Shown here: one piece after another, positions 51,011-60,245 of the stretch
How the letters are laid out: each line of letters begins with the position of its first letter
Position numbering within the stretch: position 1 is the first letter of the stretch
DNA from: an uncultured Pseudomonadota bacterium
Lineage (GTDB): Bacteria > Myxococcota_A > UBA796 > SXON01
DNA length: 63,690 nt
Assembly (NCBI GenBank): GCA_903921785.1
Contig: CAIXRH010000260.1
Span: 1 to 63,690 of the forward strand
Direction of reading: 5' to 3'
Program-made: the position numbers and the translations under genes
Notes under the pieces: generated by a model
What the model was told of the DNA's origin: nothing
The model's input: only the letters and a program-made list of their open reading frames with translations
Database searches by the model: none

Positions 51011-52029
51011 ACCGAATCGTGCCCAAACGGCGCCGCCCCGGTGTGCTCAACCGGATCCGCCTCGGCGTCCTCGCGCTCCTCTGCGCGGCGCTCGGGTTCC
51101 ACACCTGGGCGTGGTACGCGCTCGGGTGGCACCGAATCGGAAAGTTCAGCTTCTCCGGGCTTGCTTCCGTGCTGGTCGGGCACGTGAACACTGCCGCGGT
51201 CTTCTGTCTCGTGCTGGTGGTCTCGCTCGTGTTCGTCGGTCGGTTCTTCTGCGGCTGGCTTTGCAAGTTGGGGGCGTTCCAGGAGCTCACCGAAGCGGTG
51301 TATCGGCGGATCGGCTTCCGTCCGCGGCTCATCCACAGTCGGGCGCGCATGGTGCGGCTCTTCATGTTCGTCCCGTACTTCCTGCCCGTGCTCTATGTCT
51401 GGGCGGGAGACCTTGCCTCCAAGCCGCCGTACTTCAACCTTGGCGCTGTCGAGCCCTGGACCGGCGACCTCCCCAAGACGGTGCTCGGCTCGATCTTCTA
51501 CTTTGTGACCGTGACCTTCGGGCTCACCGCGCTCTTCGGGCGGCGCGCATTCTGCCGACTCGTGTGCCCCTTCGCCCTGTTCTTCCAGCTCTTCGAGCGC
51601 ATCCCCTGGCTCCCGCGCATCCAACAGACCGGGCGCTGCATCGGCTGCGACGTGTGTGACCAGGTGTGTCCGATGGGCATCGCGGTGGAGAACGAGATCC
51701 TCCGACTGGGCCAGGTGACGGACCCCGAGTGCATCCGCTGCCTGGTGTGTGTAGATGTATGCCCGGTGAAGGCGCTGAAGTTCAAGTCGGGTCGACCGGT
51801 GGTGGCCCAGCAGCCCGACCTCGCGCCGACGTTCCGGGAGAGCGCGTTCCCCGTTTGGGTGGACGTGGTGCTCGCCACGCTGGCCGTGATTGGCGGGGTG
51901 TGGATCACCATCCCGTACACCGGCTTCTTCGTCTTCCTCGGCGCCTCCTGGGGCCTCATCGCCGGCGCCGCCGCCGTGGCCCTCGTCGCGGCATTCTCCA
52001 CGACCTCCCCCACGAAGGAGCCCGCATGA
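51007..52029 (+). CDS. NapH/MauN-type membrane ferredoxin (340 aa)
   Basis: Inner-membrane quinol- or thiol-linked electron-transfer protein of the NapH/CcoG-like group. It has four or five hydrophobic helices, the characteristic RFFCGWLCKLGAFQE and RAFCRLVCPFALF motifs, and two 4Fe-4S clusters near residues 210-260 (CIGCDVCDQVCPMG and CIRCLVCVDVCPVKA). No nap, nos or mau genes accompany it, so its partner is probably among the small proteins and nitroreductase of this operon. Overlaps of 4 bases on both sides. Confidence 0.85.
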   Translation: MNRIVPKRRRPGVLNRIRLGVLALLCAALGFHTWAWYALGWHRIGKFSFSGLASVLVGHVNTAAVFCLVLVVSLVFVGRFFCGWLCKLGAFQELTEAVYRRIGFRPRLIHSRARMVRLFMFVPYFLPVLYVWAGDLASKPPYFNLGAVEPWTGDLPKTVLGSIFYFVTVTFGLTALFGRRAFCRLVCPFALFFQLFERIPWLPRIQQTGRCIGCDVCDQVCPMGIAVENEILRLGQVTDPECIRCLVCVDVCPVKALKFKSGRPVVAQQPDLAPTFRESAFPVWVDVVLATLAVIGGVWITIPYTGFFVFLGASWGLIAGAAAVALVAAFSTTSPTKEPA

Positions 52030-52178
52030 GCGACACCCCTCCCCCGGCCGCCGGGTCGTCCGGCCTTGGTCAGCGTCAGGTGCTCTGGCTCTCGGTGGTG
52101 GCGCTTCTCGTCGTCCTCGCGGTGACCTACATGTTGGTGCCGAGCAATAGTGCTCCTTTCATATACGCTTTCTTCTAA
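52026..52178 (+). CDS. 50-aa membrane peptide of the redox operon
   Basis: ATGA overlap with the ferredoxin gene fixes the start. A polar Pro-rich head (SDTPPPAAGSSGLGQRQ), one hydrophobic helix (VLWLSVVALLVVLAVTYMLV) and a short, aromatic-rich C-terminus (PSNSAPFIYAFF). Too short for a family call; the specific tail and coupling argue that it is real. Confidence 0.6.
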   Translation: MSDTPPPAAGSSGLGQRQVLWLSVVALLVVLAVTYMLVPSNSAPFIYAFF

Positions 52179-52193
52179 GTCTGGGAGGTCCCG

Positions 52194-52808
52194 GTGCGCC
52201 CCATCATCGCTGCGATCCAGAATCGCCACAGCACCCGCAACTTCCTGGCGCAGCCGGTAGAGCCCGAGCTCATCGACACGATGATCGAGGCGGCGCGCCT
52301 CGCACCCGCGGCCTGCAACCTCTCCCATCACCGGGTCCTGGTGATCGACCAGCCCGAGGACCTTGAGGTGGTTCGCCGCGCCGCGTACAGCATGGGTGCG
52401 GTGGCCGAGGCTCCCCTCGTGCTCCTCCACATGGCGGACACCAGCCTCGACGAGCCGTTCCGCGCGATGATGGAGGCGATGGCCAGCGATCCGAACCCCG
52501 CCTTTGACCTATCAAAGCTCCGTTCCGGGCGCGGCGCCCCGTTCCAGCTCCGGGTGGGCCGCGAGTGGGCGCTGGTCAACGCGGCGTTGTGCGGCGAACA
52601 CATGATGCTCCAAGCCGTGGAGATGGGCCTCTCCGGCTGCTGGGTTCATCACTTCGCGCACGACGAGGTGCGCGAACACTTCGCGATCCCCGCCCATATC
52701 GAATTCCTGGCGTTGATGGCAATCGGATACGCCGCCAAGCCGGTGCCGGCGAGCCCCGGTCGTGGAGAGCTTCGTTACCCGAGGTATCCGGCGAACCCCG
52801 CGGGGTGA
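52194..52808 (+). CDS. Nitroreductase-family FMN oxidoreductase (204 aa)
   Basis: FMN-binding fold: NRHSTRNFLAQPVEPELID (the family RxSxRxF start with FMN-contact Arg), AARLAPAACNLSHHRVLVI (PSaxNxQPW-like loop), then ALVNAALCGEHMMLQAVEMG and GCWVHHF. Length is normal for the minimal nitroreductase. It is the last gene of the ferredoxin operon, 15 bases after the small peptide, so it may accept electrons from that membrane ferredoxin. GTG start after GGGAGG. Confidence 0.82.
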   Translation: MRPIIAAIQNRHSTRNFLAQPVEPELIDTMIEAARLAPAACNLSHHRVLVIDQPEDLEVVRRAAYSMGAVAEAPLVLLHMADTSLDEPFRAMMEAMASDPNPAFDLSKLRSGRGAPFQLRVGREWALVNAALCGEHMMLQAVEMGLSGCWVHHFAHDEVREHFAIPAHIEFLALMAIGYAAKPVPASPGRGELRYPRYPANPAG

Positions 52809-52887
52809 GGCCGACGCTTCCGAGGCGAGAGTCCCCTCACTGCGCGGCGTGCCCGGGTTGATCTCTCGCCACAATGGAACATCCCCC

Positions 52888-54171
52888 CTACCCCCACCGA
52901 AACCGCTTCACCGCGATCCCCGAGAAAACCACCGCAAACCCGAACAGCACCCCCGCGCACTCCAGCGCGTGCCCCAGGCCCAGCCCGCGCCAGGTCGCGC
53001 CGGCCATGCCGTCGAGGAGCCAGCGCGTGGGCACCAGCGGCCCCGCGGACTGGAGCGCGTGCGGCAGCATGAACGTGGGGACCCAGGCGCCGCTCACGAA
53101 GCAGAGCGCGAGGATGAGCAGGGTCGCCACCGCGTCGAGCTGCTTGCTGGAGTTCGCGAGGCCCGCGAGCAGGATCGCGAAGGACCCGACGAACGCGGCC
53201 TGCCCGAGCGCGACGACGAAGAACGCCAGCGGCCCCGAGCGCAGGGTGATCCCGAAGAACGCCATCCCCACCCCGAAGACCACGGCCGTGGCCATCAGCG
53301 AGACCACCCCGACGGACGCCGCGCTGCCGAGGAGGATCTGCGCCTTGGAGGCGCGGGTCATGCGGAGGCGGTCGAGGGTGCCGGCGTCGCGCTCGGCGTA
53401 GAGGTTTCGGGCCTGCCCGGAGGCGGAGAAGAGCAAGAACTGCATGAGCATGCCCGCGAAGGTGTGGGCGTAGCTCTGGAAGCCGGCGGTCGGTCCGGCG
53501 GCGACGAGCGTCTCCGTCTTCACGTCCAGTGGCGGCTTCAGCGCCATGCCGCCCGAGCCCGCCGTGGCCGGGTCCTTGGCCCGGGCGTCGTTCTCCCCGG
53601 CGAAGCCGGCGCCATCCTCCAGGAACTTCGCCAGCTCGGGGCGCGCCGCGGCGTCGGCGCCGAGCCCCGCGCGGAGGTCCTGGAACATCTTCTGCTGCTG
53701 CGTCGGGTCCCCGACCGCGGAGAACACACTCTCCATCATCGCCTTGGTCAAAAGCCCGGTGACGATGTCGGCTTCGGTCTTGCGCGACGGGTCCACCCAC
53801 AGGGTGAGGCCGTCGCGGTCGCCGCTGGCGAAGAGCGCCGCGGGCGTGAGCTTCGGGCTGGTGCCCGGGGCGAAGCGGATGGCGACGCCCGTCTTCCCGC
53901 CGGTGACCGCCTCGCGGGCCTCGGCCTCGGTCTTCGGCAGCACGTTGAGCGACGGCTCCGCGCCCAGCCGCGCGACGAGGTCGCCGACGGCCGCGCCGTG
54001 GTCGTCGTCCACCACGATCACGTCGAGCTTCCCGGTGCCGCCCCCCGGATCGAAGATGAGGCCCATCATCGCGCCGAGCACGAGCGGCACGATGATCACC
54101 ATCGCCGCGCCCTTGCGGTCGGAGAAGAAGACGCCGAGGTCCTTGCGGAGGATCCAGAAGAAGGCGTTCAT
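52888..54171 (-). CDS. ABC-2 type transporter permease (427 aa)
   Basis: Export permease. N-terminal helix (AAMVIIVPLVLGAMMGLIFD), a roughly 180-residue extracytoplasmic domain (DVIVVDDDHGAAVGDLVARL and on) and five C-terminal helices including the ABC-2 pattern SFAILLAGLANSSKQLDAVA. Overlaps the ATPase gene by 4 bases. Resembles YhgE/DrrB/NatB-type exporters; substrate unknown. Confidence 0.85.
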   Translation of the reverse strand: MNAFFWILRKDLGVFFSDRKGAAMVIIVPLVLGAMMGLIFDPGGGTGKLDVIVVDDDHGAAVGDLVARLGAEPSLNVLPKTEAEAREAVTGGKTGVAIRFAPGTSPKLTPAALFASGDRDGLTLWVDPSRKTEADIVTGLLTKAMMESVFSAVGDPTQQQKMFQDLRAGLGADAAARPELAKFLEDGAGFAGENDARAKDPATAGSGGMALKPPLDVKTETLVAAGPTAGFQSYAHTFAGMLMQFLLFSASGQARNLYAERDAGTLDRLRMTRASKAQILLGSAASVGVVSLMATAVVFGVGMAFFGITLRSGPLAFFVVALGQAAFVGSFAILLAGLANSSKQLDAVATLLILALCFVSGAWVPTFMLPHALQSAGPLVPTRWLLDGMAGATWRGLGLGHALECAGVLFGFAVVFSGIAVKRFRWG

Positions 54172-55007
54172 GAGGCGTCCCGGAGACCGCGACCGGTCAG
54201 CTCGAGGAAGGCAGACTCCAGGGTGCGCCCTTCGGCGGCCACCTCGGCGAGATCGAAGCCCGCCGCCTCCAGCCGCGCGCGGACGTCGGCGAGCGGGGCG
54301 GGGGCCTTGAGCGTGACGTGGAACCCGGTGGGGGCGGCGCGCGCGAGCAGCGCGGGCAGGGCGTCGCAGGCGGCGAGCTTCCCGTGGTCCACGATGGCGA
54401 CCCGGTCGCAGAGCGCCTCGACCTCCTCCATGTAGTGCGTCGTGTAGACGACGGTGCGGCCCTCGGCGTGCAGCGCCCGCACGGTCTCGAAGATGTGGTT
54501 TCGCGACTGCGGGTCCACCCCGGCGGTGGGCTCGTCGAAGATGAGGATCTTCGGATCGTGAAGGAGCGCGGCGGCGATGTTCAGCCGGCGCTTCATGCCG
54601 CCGGAGAGCTCCACCGCCTTCTTGGTCGCGTGGGCGCCGAGCTGGGAGAGCTCCAGTCCCCACTTCACCCGCTCGGCGAGCTTCGCGCCCTCCAGCCCGT
54701 ACAACCCCCCGAAGATGCGGAGGTTCTGCTGGACCGTGAGCCCGTCGTACACCGCGAGGCCCTGCGGCACGACGCCGAGCAGCGCGCGCACCGCGGCACC
54801 CTCGGTCGCCACGTCCTTCCCACCCACGCGGATCGTCCCGGACGTGGGCGCCTGGGTCGTGGCGATACACCGGATGGTGCTGGATTTTCCGGCGCCGTTG
54901 GGGCCGAGGAGCCCGAAGCACGAACCCTCCGGCACCGTGAGCGAGAGCCCGCTGACGGCGACCTGCTCGCCGTAGCGGACGTGCAGGTCCTGGATCTCGA
55001 TGGACAT
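54168..55007 (-). CDS. ABC transporter ATP-binding protein (279 aa)
   Basis: Full nucleotide-binding domain: Walker A GPNGAGKSS, Q-loop GVVPQGLAVYD, signature LSGGMKRRL, Walker B ILIFDEPTAGVD and H-loop YTTHYMEE. A short C-terminal extension is typical of drug/Na+ export ATPases. First gene of the exporter operon, coupled to the permease. Confidence 0.92.
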   Translation of the reverse strand: MSIEIQDLHVRYGEQVAVSGLSLTVPEGSCFGLLGPNGAGKSSTIRCIATTQAPTSGTIRVGGKDVATEGAAVRALLGVVPQGLAVYDGLTVQQNLRIFGGLYGLEGAKLAERVKWGLELSQLGAHATKKAVELSGGMKRRLNIAAALLHDPKILIFDEPTAGVDPQSRNHIFETVRALHAEGRTVVYTTHYMEEVEALCDRVAIVDHGKLAACDALPALLARAAPTGFHVTLKAPAPLADVRARLEAAGFDLAEVAAEGRTLESAFLELTGRGLRDAS

Positions 55008-55046
55008 GAAGCCTCGGAGGCTCGTCCCTTATCGCCGTCCGGCGCC

Positions 55047-55200
55047 CGTGGCCGTCGCGCCGCCGACCTTTGTCCTGGCTCGCGAGGGTGGAGGAGGACC
55101 GGGAGGGAAGGGCACAATTGTCCCCCCTCCCACCTCGGCAGGAACGTCGCGAGCCCAAAGTGGGCCAGCCACGACAAACGTCGGCGCGACGGGGGAGCGA
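55047..55200. repeat. Dispersed repeat B, copy 3, with terminal inverted repeats
   Basis: The left end GTCGCGCCGCCGAC, TTTGTC, TGGCT is repeated inverted at the right end as AGCCA, GACAAA, GTCGGCGCGAC (about 55160-55190), giving a roughly 140-base element with near-perfect ends, MITE-like. It contains GCGAGCCCAAAGTGGGCC shared with 50320-50345. It fills the gap between the ABC ATPase and the Rieske-domain gene. Confidence 0.6.
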
Positions 55201-55222
55201 TCCGCATCCGTCATGGACCGTA

Positions 55223-56851
55223 TCAGCCGCTCAACGTCCGCGGCGGCTTCCCGTCGTGGACCAGCCGCACCGCTTCGTGGGCGAGGCGCTGCACGGGGCG
55301 CTCTCGCACGGGCGCGGCGAAGAACCTCGCGACCGCCTGCAGCGGCAGCGGGTCGCCGAGGCGGGCGCTCTCGGCTTCGGCCACCGCGAGGGTCTTCACG
55401 TCGTGGGCGAAGAAGATGGCGCGGCCGGAACGATCGCGGAGGGCGATCGCGCGGAGCTCGGCGGCGTCGGGCGCAGGCGGCAACGTCGCGGCCGGGCCGT
55501 CCAACGGGCGCGCGATGGCGACGAAGTGCACCGCCGCGAGGACGATCCGGGTCACCTCCGGGTCGGCCCACCGCGAGACGGCTTCGCGGACCGCGCTCGC
55601 CACGGTGAGCCGATGGGTCACGTCGAGCCAGCCTTCTTCCACCGTGGGATCGGCGTCGTGGGCGAGGTCGAAGCGGGCGAGGCGGGTGGCGCCGGCGAGG
55701 ACGAGGGCGTCGAGGACGTCGTCCCAGGCGCCGCGGGTGAGGGCGGCGGCGGCGGCCGTGAAGGCTTCGGCGGCGGTGCCGTCGGCGAGGGCGGCGCGGA
55801 GGGCGGCGCGGTCCGCGGGCGGCAGGGGGGCGGCGTTGCGGGCGGCGAAGGCGAGGGCGGGGCCGTCCGCGGCGGCGAAGGCCTTCCACCGGGCGCGGAA
55901 GCCGGCCCAGGGCGGCAAGGTGTCCTCGCGGGTCCCGCAGGCGATGCCGTAGACCAGCCCGCCGAGGAGCGCGTCGGCGGTGGCGGGGCTGGCCGAGCCG
56001 GCGTCGGCAGCGTCGGCGGCCTCCGCGAGATCGAGGGTCTTCGCCACGTAGATCAGCATGTGGCCGAAGTCGAGGAAGTGGTCGGCGACGAGCGGGTAGA
56101 GCGCCGCCTCCAACGCGGGACGCGTCCAGCCGGCGGCGACCATCCCGCGCACGAGCGCTTCGGCGCCCGGCGCGTCTTCGGCCTCCACCCGGCGGCGGAG
56201 CTCCGCCGCGGCGTCGGCCCCGGGCGCTTCCGCGGCGGGGCGGACCCGCAGCGGCAGGCCCACGACGGCGCGCGCCGCGAGGTCGAGCGCCTCGGTGACG
56301 AGCTGCACCGGGTGGGCGCGGGCATCCGTCCCGGCGACGGGCGCGTCGAGCCAGCCGAGCAGCGTCCCGGCGAGGGCGGCGGTGTGGCTCGGGCCGTACT
56401 CGCCACGGTCGGCGTCCCAGGCGGCGCCCCAGGCCAGGAGCCGCGCCGGGGGAACGCCGGCCGAGAGCAGCCGGGCGACGTCCCGGGCGATGCGCCCAGT
56501 CTGCACCCGCGCCATCGCCTGCGCAAGGCTGGTCCAGGCGGCCGCCACGTCGACCTCCACGTGTCGCCGCACCTCGACCACCCCATCGACCACCCGGACC
56601 GGGTGGGTGCGGACCGCCTCCTCGCCCATCACGCAGGCGCCGGAGGTGACGTCGAACTTGAAGTTGTGCCAGCAGCAGGTGAGCGTGCCGCCGGAGAGCG
56701 TGCCCTGGGCGAGCGGATACCCCTGGTGGGGGCAGGCGTTCTCCATCGCGTGCAGCGCGCCGTCGGCGGTGCGCACGACGAGCACGCCGTGGTGGGCCTT
56801 GAGGTGGCCGGGTTCGAGGGCGGTCAGCGGGAAGAGCGGGGTCCAGTCCAT
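55223..56851 (-). CDS. Rieske 2Fe-2S protein with long helical domain (542 aa)
   Basis: The N-terminal 100 residues are a Rieske ferredoxin of the oxygenase/NirD type: CPH at 40-42 and CCWH at 59-62 supply Cys-x-His and Cys-x2-His ligands. The remaining 440 residues are Ala-rich and helical with no oxygenase catalytic domain; a few His/Asp pairs (ADHFLDFGHMLIYVAK, AAVHFVAIA) might bind a metal. There is no signal peptide. It could be an oxygenase-like or electron-transfer scaffold; the family is not recognised. Upstream and downstream genes give no hint. Confidence 0.75.
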   Translation of the reverse strand: MDWTPLFPLTALEPGHLKAHHGVLVVRTADGALHAMENACPHQGYPLAQGTLSGGTLTCCWHNFKFDVTSGACVMGEEAVRTHPVRVVDGVVEVRRHVEVDVAAAWTSLAQAMARVQTGRIARDVARLLSAGVPPARLLAWGAAWDADRGEYGPSHTAALAGTLLGWLDAPVAGTDARAHPVQLVTEALDLAARAVVGLPLRVRPAAEAPGADAAAELRRRVEAEDAPGAEALVRGMVAAGWTRPALEAALYPLVADHFLDFGHMLIYVAKTLDLAEAADAADAGSASPATADALLGGLVYGIACGTREDTLPPWAGFRARWKAFAAADGPALAFAARNAAPLPPADRAALRAALADGTAAEAFTAAAAALTRGAWDDVLDALVLAGATRLARFDLAHDADPTVEEGWLDVTHRLTVASAVREAVSRWADPEVTRIVLAAVHFVAIARPLDGPAATLPPAPDAAELRAIALRDRSGRAIFFAHDVKTLAVAEAESARLGDPLPLQAVARFFAAPVRERPVQRLAHEAVRLVHDGKPPRTLSG

Positions 56852-56939
56852 GGGGGGAGCGTAGGTGCGGGCGGCCGACTCGTCAGCCGCATGGACAACT
56901 GGTTGGCGGGGTGTCGTCGGGTTGGCGGGCCCGCAGGCG

Positions 56940-58664
56940 TCACGGGGCGGGGGCGGACCCTGCGGTCCCCGGGGCGCCGCCGGTCGCGGGGAGCGCCTCC
57001 ATCCGCCACACGAACCGCCCGCCGATCATCAGCGGCCGCCCGAACGTCTGGGTGACCGCGTCGACCTCCGGCGCGTTGTCCGCCGGGTTCGAGAGGATGT
57101 AGCGGACGCCGTGGGCGAACATCGCTGCGGAGGCTTCGGCCGGGGGGAGGGCGGCGGCCTCGCTCAACCACGCGTTCACCGCCACGACGTTGGGCTGGTC
57201 GCGCTTGGCGAACCGCACGAGCGCCGTGGTCGGGCGGTCCACGAAGACCGAGTCGAGGACCATCGCCGCGCCGGTGCGGGCGTTGTGCACCAGCGGCAGC
57301 TCCACGAGCGCGCCGGGGGTCGGGTCGGCGGCGAGCCAGGAGTACAGCGGCTCGTTCACGAGCGCGCTCTTCGCCGGCCAGATCGGCGCGAGGACCCGGT
57401 GGCTGTCCCACACGGCGGCGCCGGCGAGGGCGCAGGCGAGCAGGCCGCCGTAGCGGAGCCGGCTGGTCACCCCCATCGCGCCCACCGCCACGCCCAACGA
57501 CGCCACCGCGATCACCCGGTAGTACATCACGCTGCGGGCCAACGGGTACCCCTTCGCCGCCAACCAGAAGGCGGGGAGGGCGTACTTCTGCCCCGCCGCC
57601 GTCGTCACGTAGGCGTTGTCGGAGACGAGCAGCTCACCCAGCGCGAACGTGATGCCCACCGCCACCGCCAGCCAGGCGAACGACCGGCCCTTCCAGCGGA
57701 AGAGGCTGCCGACGAGCATCGCCCCGACCAGCGGCAGCCCCAGGTAGGTGATGTGGTTGGGGGCGCCGGGGTCGAGCTGGAGGTCGCGCGGGCCGAGCAG
57801 CGTCGGCCACGGCTGCGCCATCGGGGCGGGCAGCGGGATGCCGTGGGAGGTGAGCCGGTTGGCGGGCTCGAAGAGCTCGATGCCAGTGGAGCCCGCCGTG
57901 TCGTAGTAGAGCTTCGCGGTCCACAACCCGGCCGCGAGCGCGCCGAGGCCGGTCGCCGCGCCCAGCGCCGACCGCCAGAGCGGCCGCTGCACCGCCAGCA
58001 GCGCCCAGGGCGCCGCCACCAGCGGCACGATGAGCGCGAACGTGGGCTCGGTGTACGCCGTGGCCGCGCCCAGCGCCGCCGCCGCGATCACCCCCAGCGG
58101 GCGGCGTGGCCCGCGCACCGCCCAGGTCAGCGCCCAGAGGCAGGCGGGGATCGTCCACACCTGCGCCTTGCAGACCTGTCCCCCGGCGAAGGAGCCGAGC
58201 ACGAACGGGCTCACGGCGTAGACCACGCCGACGGCGGCCGCGCCCGCCGAGGAGAGGTCGGTGATCCGCCGGGCGAGCGCCCACGCCGCGAGCACCGCCG
58301 CCGCGGGCGTCGCGAGGATGAGGAGGTTGTAGGCGCCGAGCGGGCCGTACACCGCCCGCAGCGGGGTGGTGACCACCGCGGGGACGAGCAGCAGGCAACG
58401 CGCGGCCGCCGACCCGGGGAAGCCGGCCCGGTCGGTCAGGACGGTCCGCGGCTCCTCGCCGAGGACCATCCGGTGAACGTGGTCCACACACCAGATGTGC
58501 CCGCGGTGGAACGCCCCGGCGAGCACGGTGTGGTCGAGGTCGTCGGGCATCCGCCCGTGGAACCAGGCGGTCACGGCCACGGCGGCGGCCATGCCCAGCA
58601 CGAGCGGCACGAGCGTCGTGGCGGCGGCGCGCCACGGAGGACCGGCCGCTGGTTCGCCGCTCAC
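56940..58664 (-). CDS. Polytopic GT-C-like membrane protein (574 aa)
   Basis: About ten to twelve hydrophobic helices with a periplasmic C-terminal part, the outline of dolichol/undecaprenyl-sugar glycosyltransferases of the GT-C fold. An acidic pair near the first loop (RMPDDLDHTV) could be the catalytic DxD-like site. GTG start overlaps the SGNH gene stop (GTGA). Shares style with 60246-62066 (both end in VVELP and RYxL/VV segments), suggesting distant paralogues. Probably acts in envelope glycan or lipid modification; specific role unknown. Confidence 0.7.
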   Translation of the reverse strand: MSGEPAAGPPWRAAATTLVPLVLGMAAAVAVTAWFHGRMPDDLDHTVLAGAFHRGHIWCVDHVHRMVLGEEPRTVLTDRAGFPGSAAARCLLLVPAVVTTPLRAVYGPLGAYNLLILATPAAAVLAAWALARRITDLSSAGAAAVGVVYAVSPFVLGSFAGGQVCKAQVWTIPACLWALTWAVRGPRRPLGVIAAAALGAATAYTEPTFALIVPLVAAPWALLAVQRPLWRSALGAATGLGALAAGLWTAKLYYDTAGSTGIELFEPANRLTSHGIPLPAPMAQPWPTLLGPRDLQLDPGAPNHITYLGLPLVGAMLVGSLFRWKGRSFAWLAVAVGITFALGELLVSDNAYVTTAAGQKYALPAFWLAAKGYPLARSVMYYRVIAVASLGVAVGAMGVTSRLRYGGLLACALAGAAVWDSHRVLAPIWPAKSALVNEPLYSWLAADPTPGALVELPLVHNARTGAAMVLDSVFVDRPTTALVRFAKRDQPNVVAVNAWLSEAAALPPAEASAAMFAHGVRYILSNPADNAPEVDAVTQTFGRPLMIGGRFVWRMEALPATGGAPGTAGSAPAP

Positions 58665-60148
58665 TCCGCCCCCACCGCGGCCGCGTACCCGGCGACGTCG
58701 ACGTCCCCCGGGAGGGCGTGCGCTGCCGCCGCGAGCTGCGATCGCGCGGTCGCGAGATCGGCCTGGTAGAGGGCGAGGAGCCCGCGGTTGAGCGCGAGGA
58801 CGCCGGGGTCGGCGCCGCGGCCCTCGGCGAGCGTGTACGCCGCCGCGGCCTCACGGAGCTGCTTCCGGGCGACGAAGGTGTTGCCGCGGCGGAGCGCGGC
58901 GTCGGCGGTGCTGTCGTCGAGCACGTCGACTTCGCGGCGGGAGGTCCATGCGTCGAGGCGGCGGTCGTCGCGGGGCGGGGGCGCGGGGGCGACGGCGGCG
59001 GGCTGGCCCAGGGCGTCGAGGACGCAGGCGGCGAGGTGCGTGCCGATGGCGAGGTGCCCGGCCGCCGAGGGGTGGCAGGCGTCGTCGAAGCTCTCGTCCC
59101 CCGGGAGGCCCAGCGGCTGGCCTTCGCCGAGCGCGGTCGCGACGTCGCAGAGGGTGGCGCCGGTCTCGGCGGCGACGCGGGCGGCGATGGCGCGCGTCTG
59201 GGGCAAGGCCTGGAGCGGGCGCTCGGCCAGCGCCTCCGCTTCCCGGTACTTCGCCTGTGCCGCGGCGCCGTCGGTCTTCGCGAGGCGGTCGGACTCGGCG
59301 AACAAAGCGAGCTGCTCCGCCGTCGGCTGCTGCCGGCGGACGCTCCGTTCGTTCACCGCCACCGTGGAGACCACCACCGGCACCCCGGTGGCCTGCGCCG
59401 CCGCCACCATCGCCCGGAGGTTCTCCTCGTAGAAGTACATCGCCAACGCCCGGTCATCGGCGTCTGCCGGGGTGCCGAGCTGGTCGATCGTCGGCCACCT
59501 GCGCGGGTCCACCACGTAGGGGGCCGGCGCGGGCCGGAGCCAGGTGGCGAGCTGTCGGTACGCGTAGGAGCGCCAGAGCCGCCGCCGCAGGAGCTCCTCG
59601 TGGGCCGAGTACCCCGGCATCACCGTCTTGAGCGCGCGGAGCTCGTGCAGCTCGTTGTTGCCGACGTAGAGCACGACCGCGTCGGGCTTCTCCGCGGCGA
59701 GCGACGTGCGGACGACCTCCACGATCTGCCGGCTGCCGGCGCCAGGGGTGCCGAGGTCGAGCACGTCCACCGGGCTGGAGAGCGCGCGCCGGAGCGCCCG
59801 CTCCATCGCCCCGCCCATCGCCACGAAGGGCACGTAGCCGTCGCCCTCCGCCGCCGACTCGCCGAAGAGCTGCACCCGCACCCCGGGCTTCGGGTGCGCC
59901 GCGACCCGCCGCCGCCCGAACGGCCAGACCCGCCCACCGGGCGTCCCGGTGACGCGCTCCTTGGCGACGTCCTGGAAGGGCAGCGGGGAGGGGGCCTGCG
60001 CCGGCGCGCGCCCCCACAGCCGGGCCGCGCCCTCCGCGCCGCCCGCCACCATCAGCACCGCCAGCGTCGCGAAGCCGAGGCGCGCCGCGGCGCGCCGAAC
60101 GCGTAGGGGAGGCGGCGGGAGCGGGGCCGGCGGGTCGAGGGGCGGCAT
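58661..60148 (-). CDS. SGNH-like hydrolase with C-terminal TPR (495 aa)
   Basis: An N-terminal helix (LGFATLAVLMVAGGAEGAA) anchors it. SGNH blocks: LFGESAAEGDGYV (GES instead of GDS, Ser kept), LGTPGAGSRQIVE, VLYVGNNELHEL and DDACHPSAAGHLAIG (Asp-x2-His). The C-terminal 100 residues are TPR-like (NTFVARKQLREAAAAYTLAE). Likely a periplasmic acyl-esterase or transferase working with the GT-C-like protein it overlaps. The ATG at 60148 is used; an in-frame GTG 9 bases earlier is possible. Confidence 0.75.
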   Translation of the reverse strand: MPPLDPPAPLPPPPLRVRRAAARLGFATLAVLMVAGGAEGAARLWGRAPAQAPSPLPFQDVAKERVTGTPGGRVWPFGRRRVAAHPKPGVRVQLFGESAAEGDGYVPFVAMGGAMERALRRALSSPVDVLDLGTPGAGSRQIVEVVRTSLAAEKPDAVVLYVGNNELHELRALKTVMPGYSAHEELLRRRLWRSYAYRQLATWLRPAPAPYVVDPRRWPTIDQLGTPADADDRALAMYFYEENLRAMVAAAQATGVPVVVSTVAVNERSVRRQQPTAEQLALFAESDRLAKTDGAAAQAKYREAEALAERPLQALPQTRAIAARVAAETGATLCDVATALGEGQPLGLPGDESFDDACHPSAAGHLAIGTHLAACVLDALGQPAAVAPAPPPRDDRRLDAWTSRREVDVLDDSTADAALRRGNTFVARKQLREAAAAYTLAEGRGADPGVLALNRGLLALYQADLATARSQLAAAAHALPGDVDVAGYAAAVGAE

Positions 60149-60245
60149 GGAGCGCACGGGCTATCCGGGTGGACCCGTGGCGGCGCCTCACGTCGCGTCC
60201 GCGGGCGGCGGACCATCGTCGCGCGGTTCTGGTAGCCTGCGCTCG

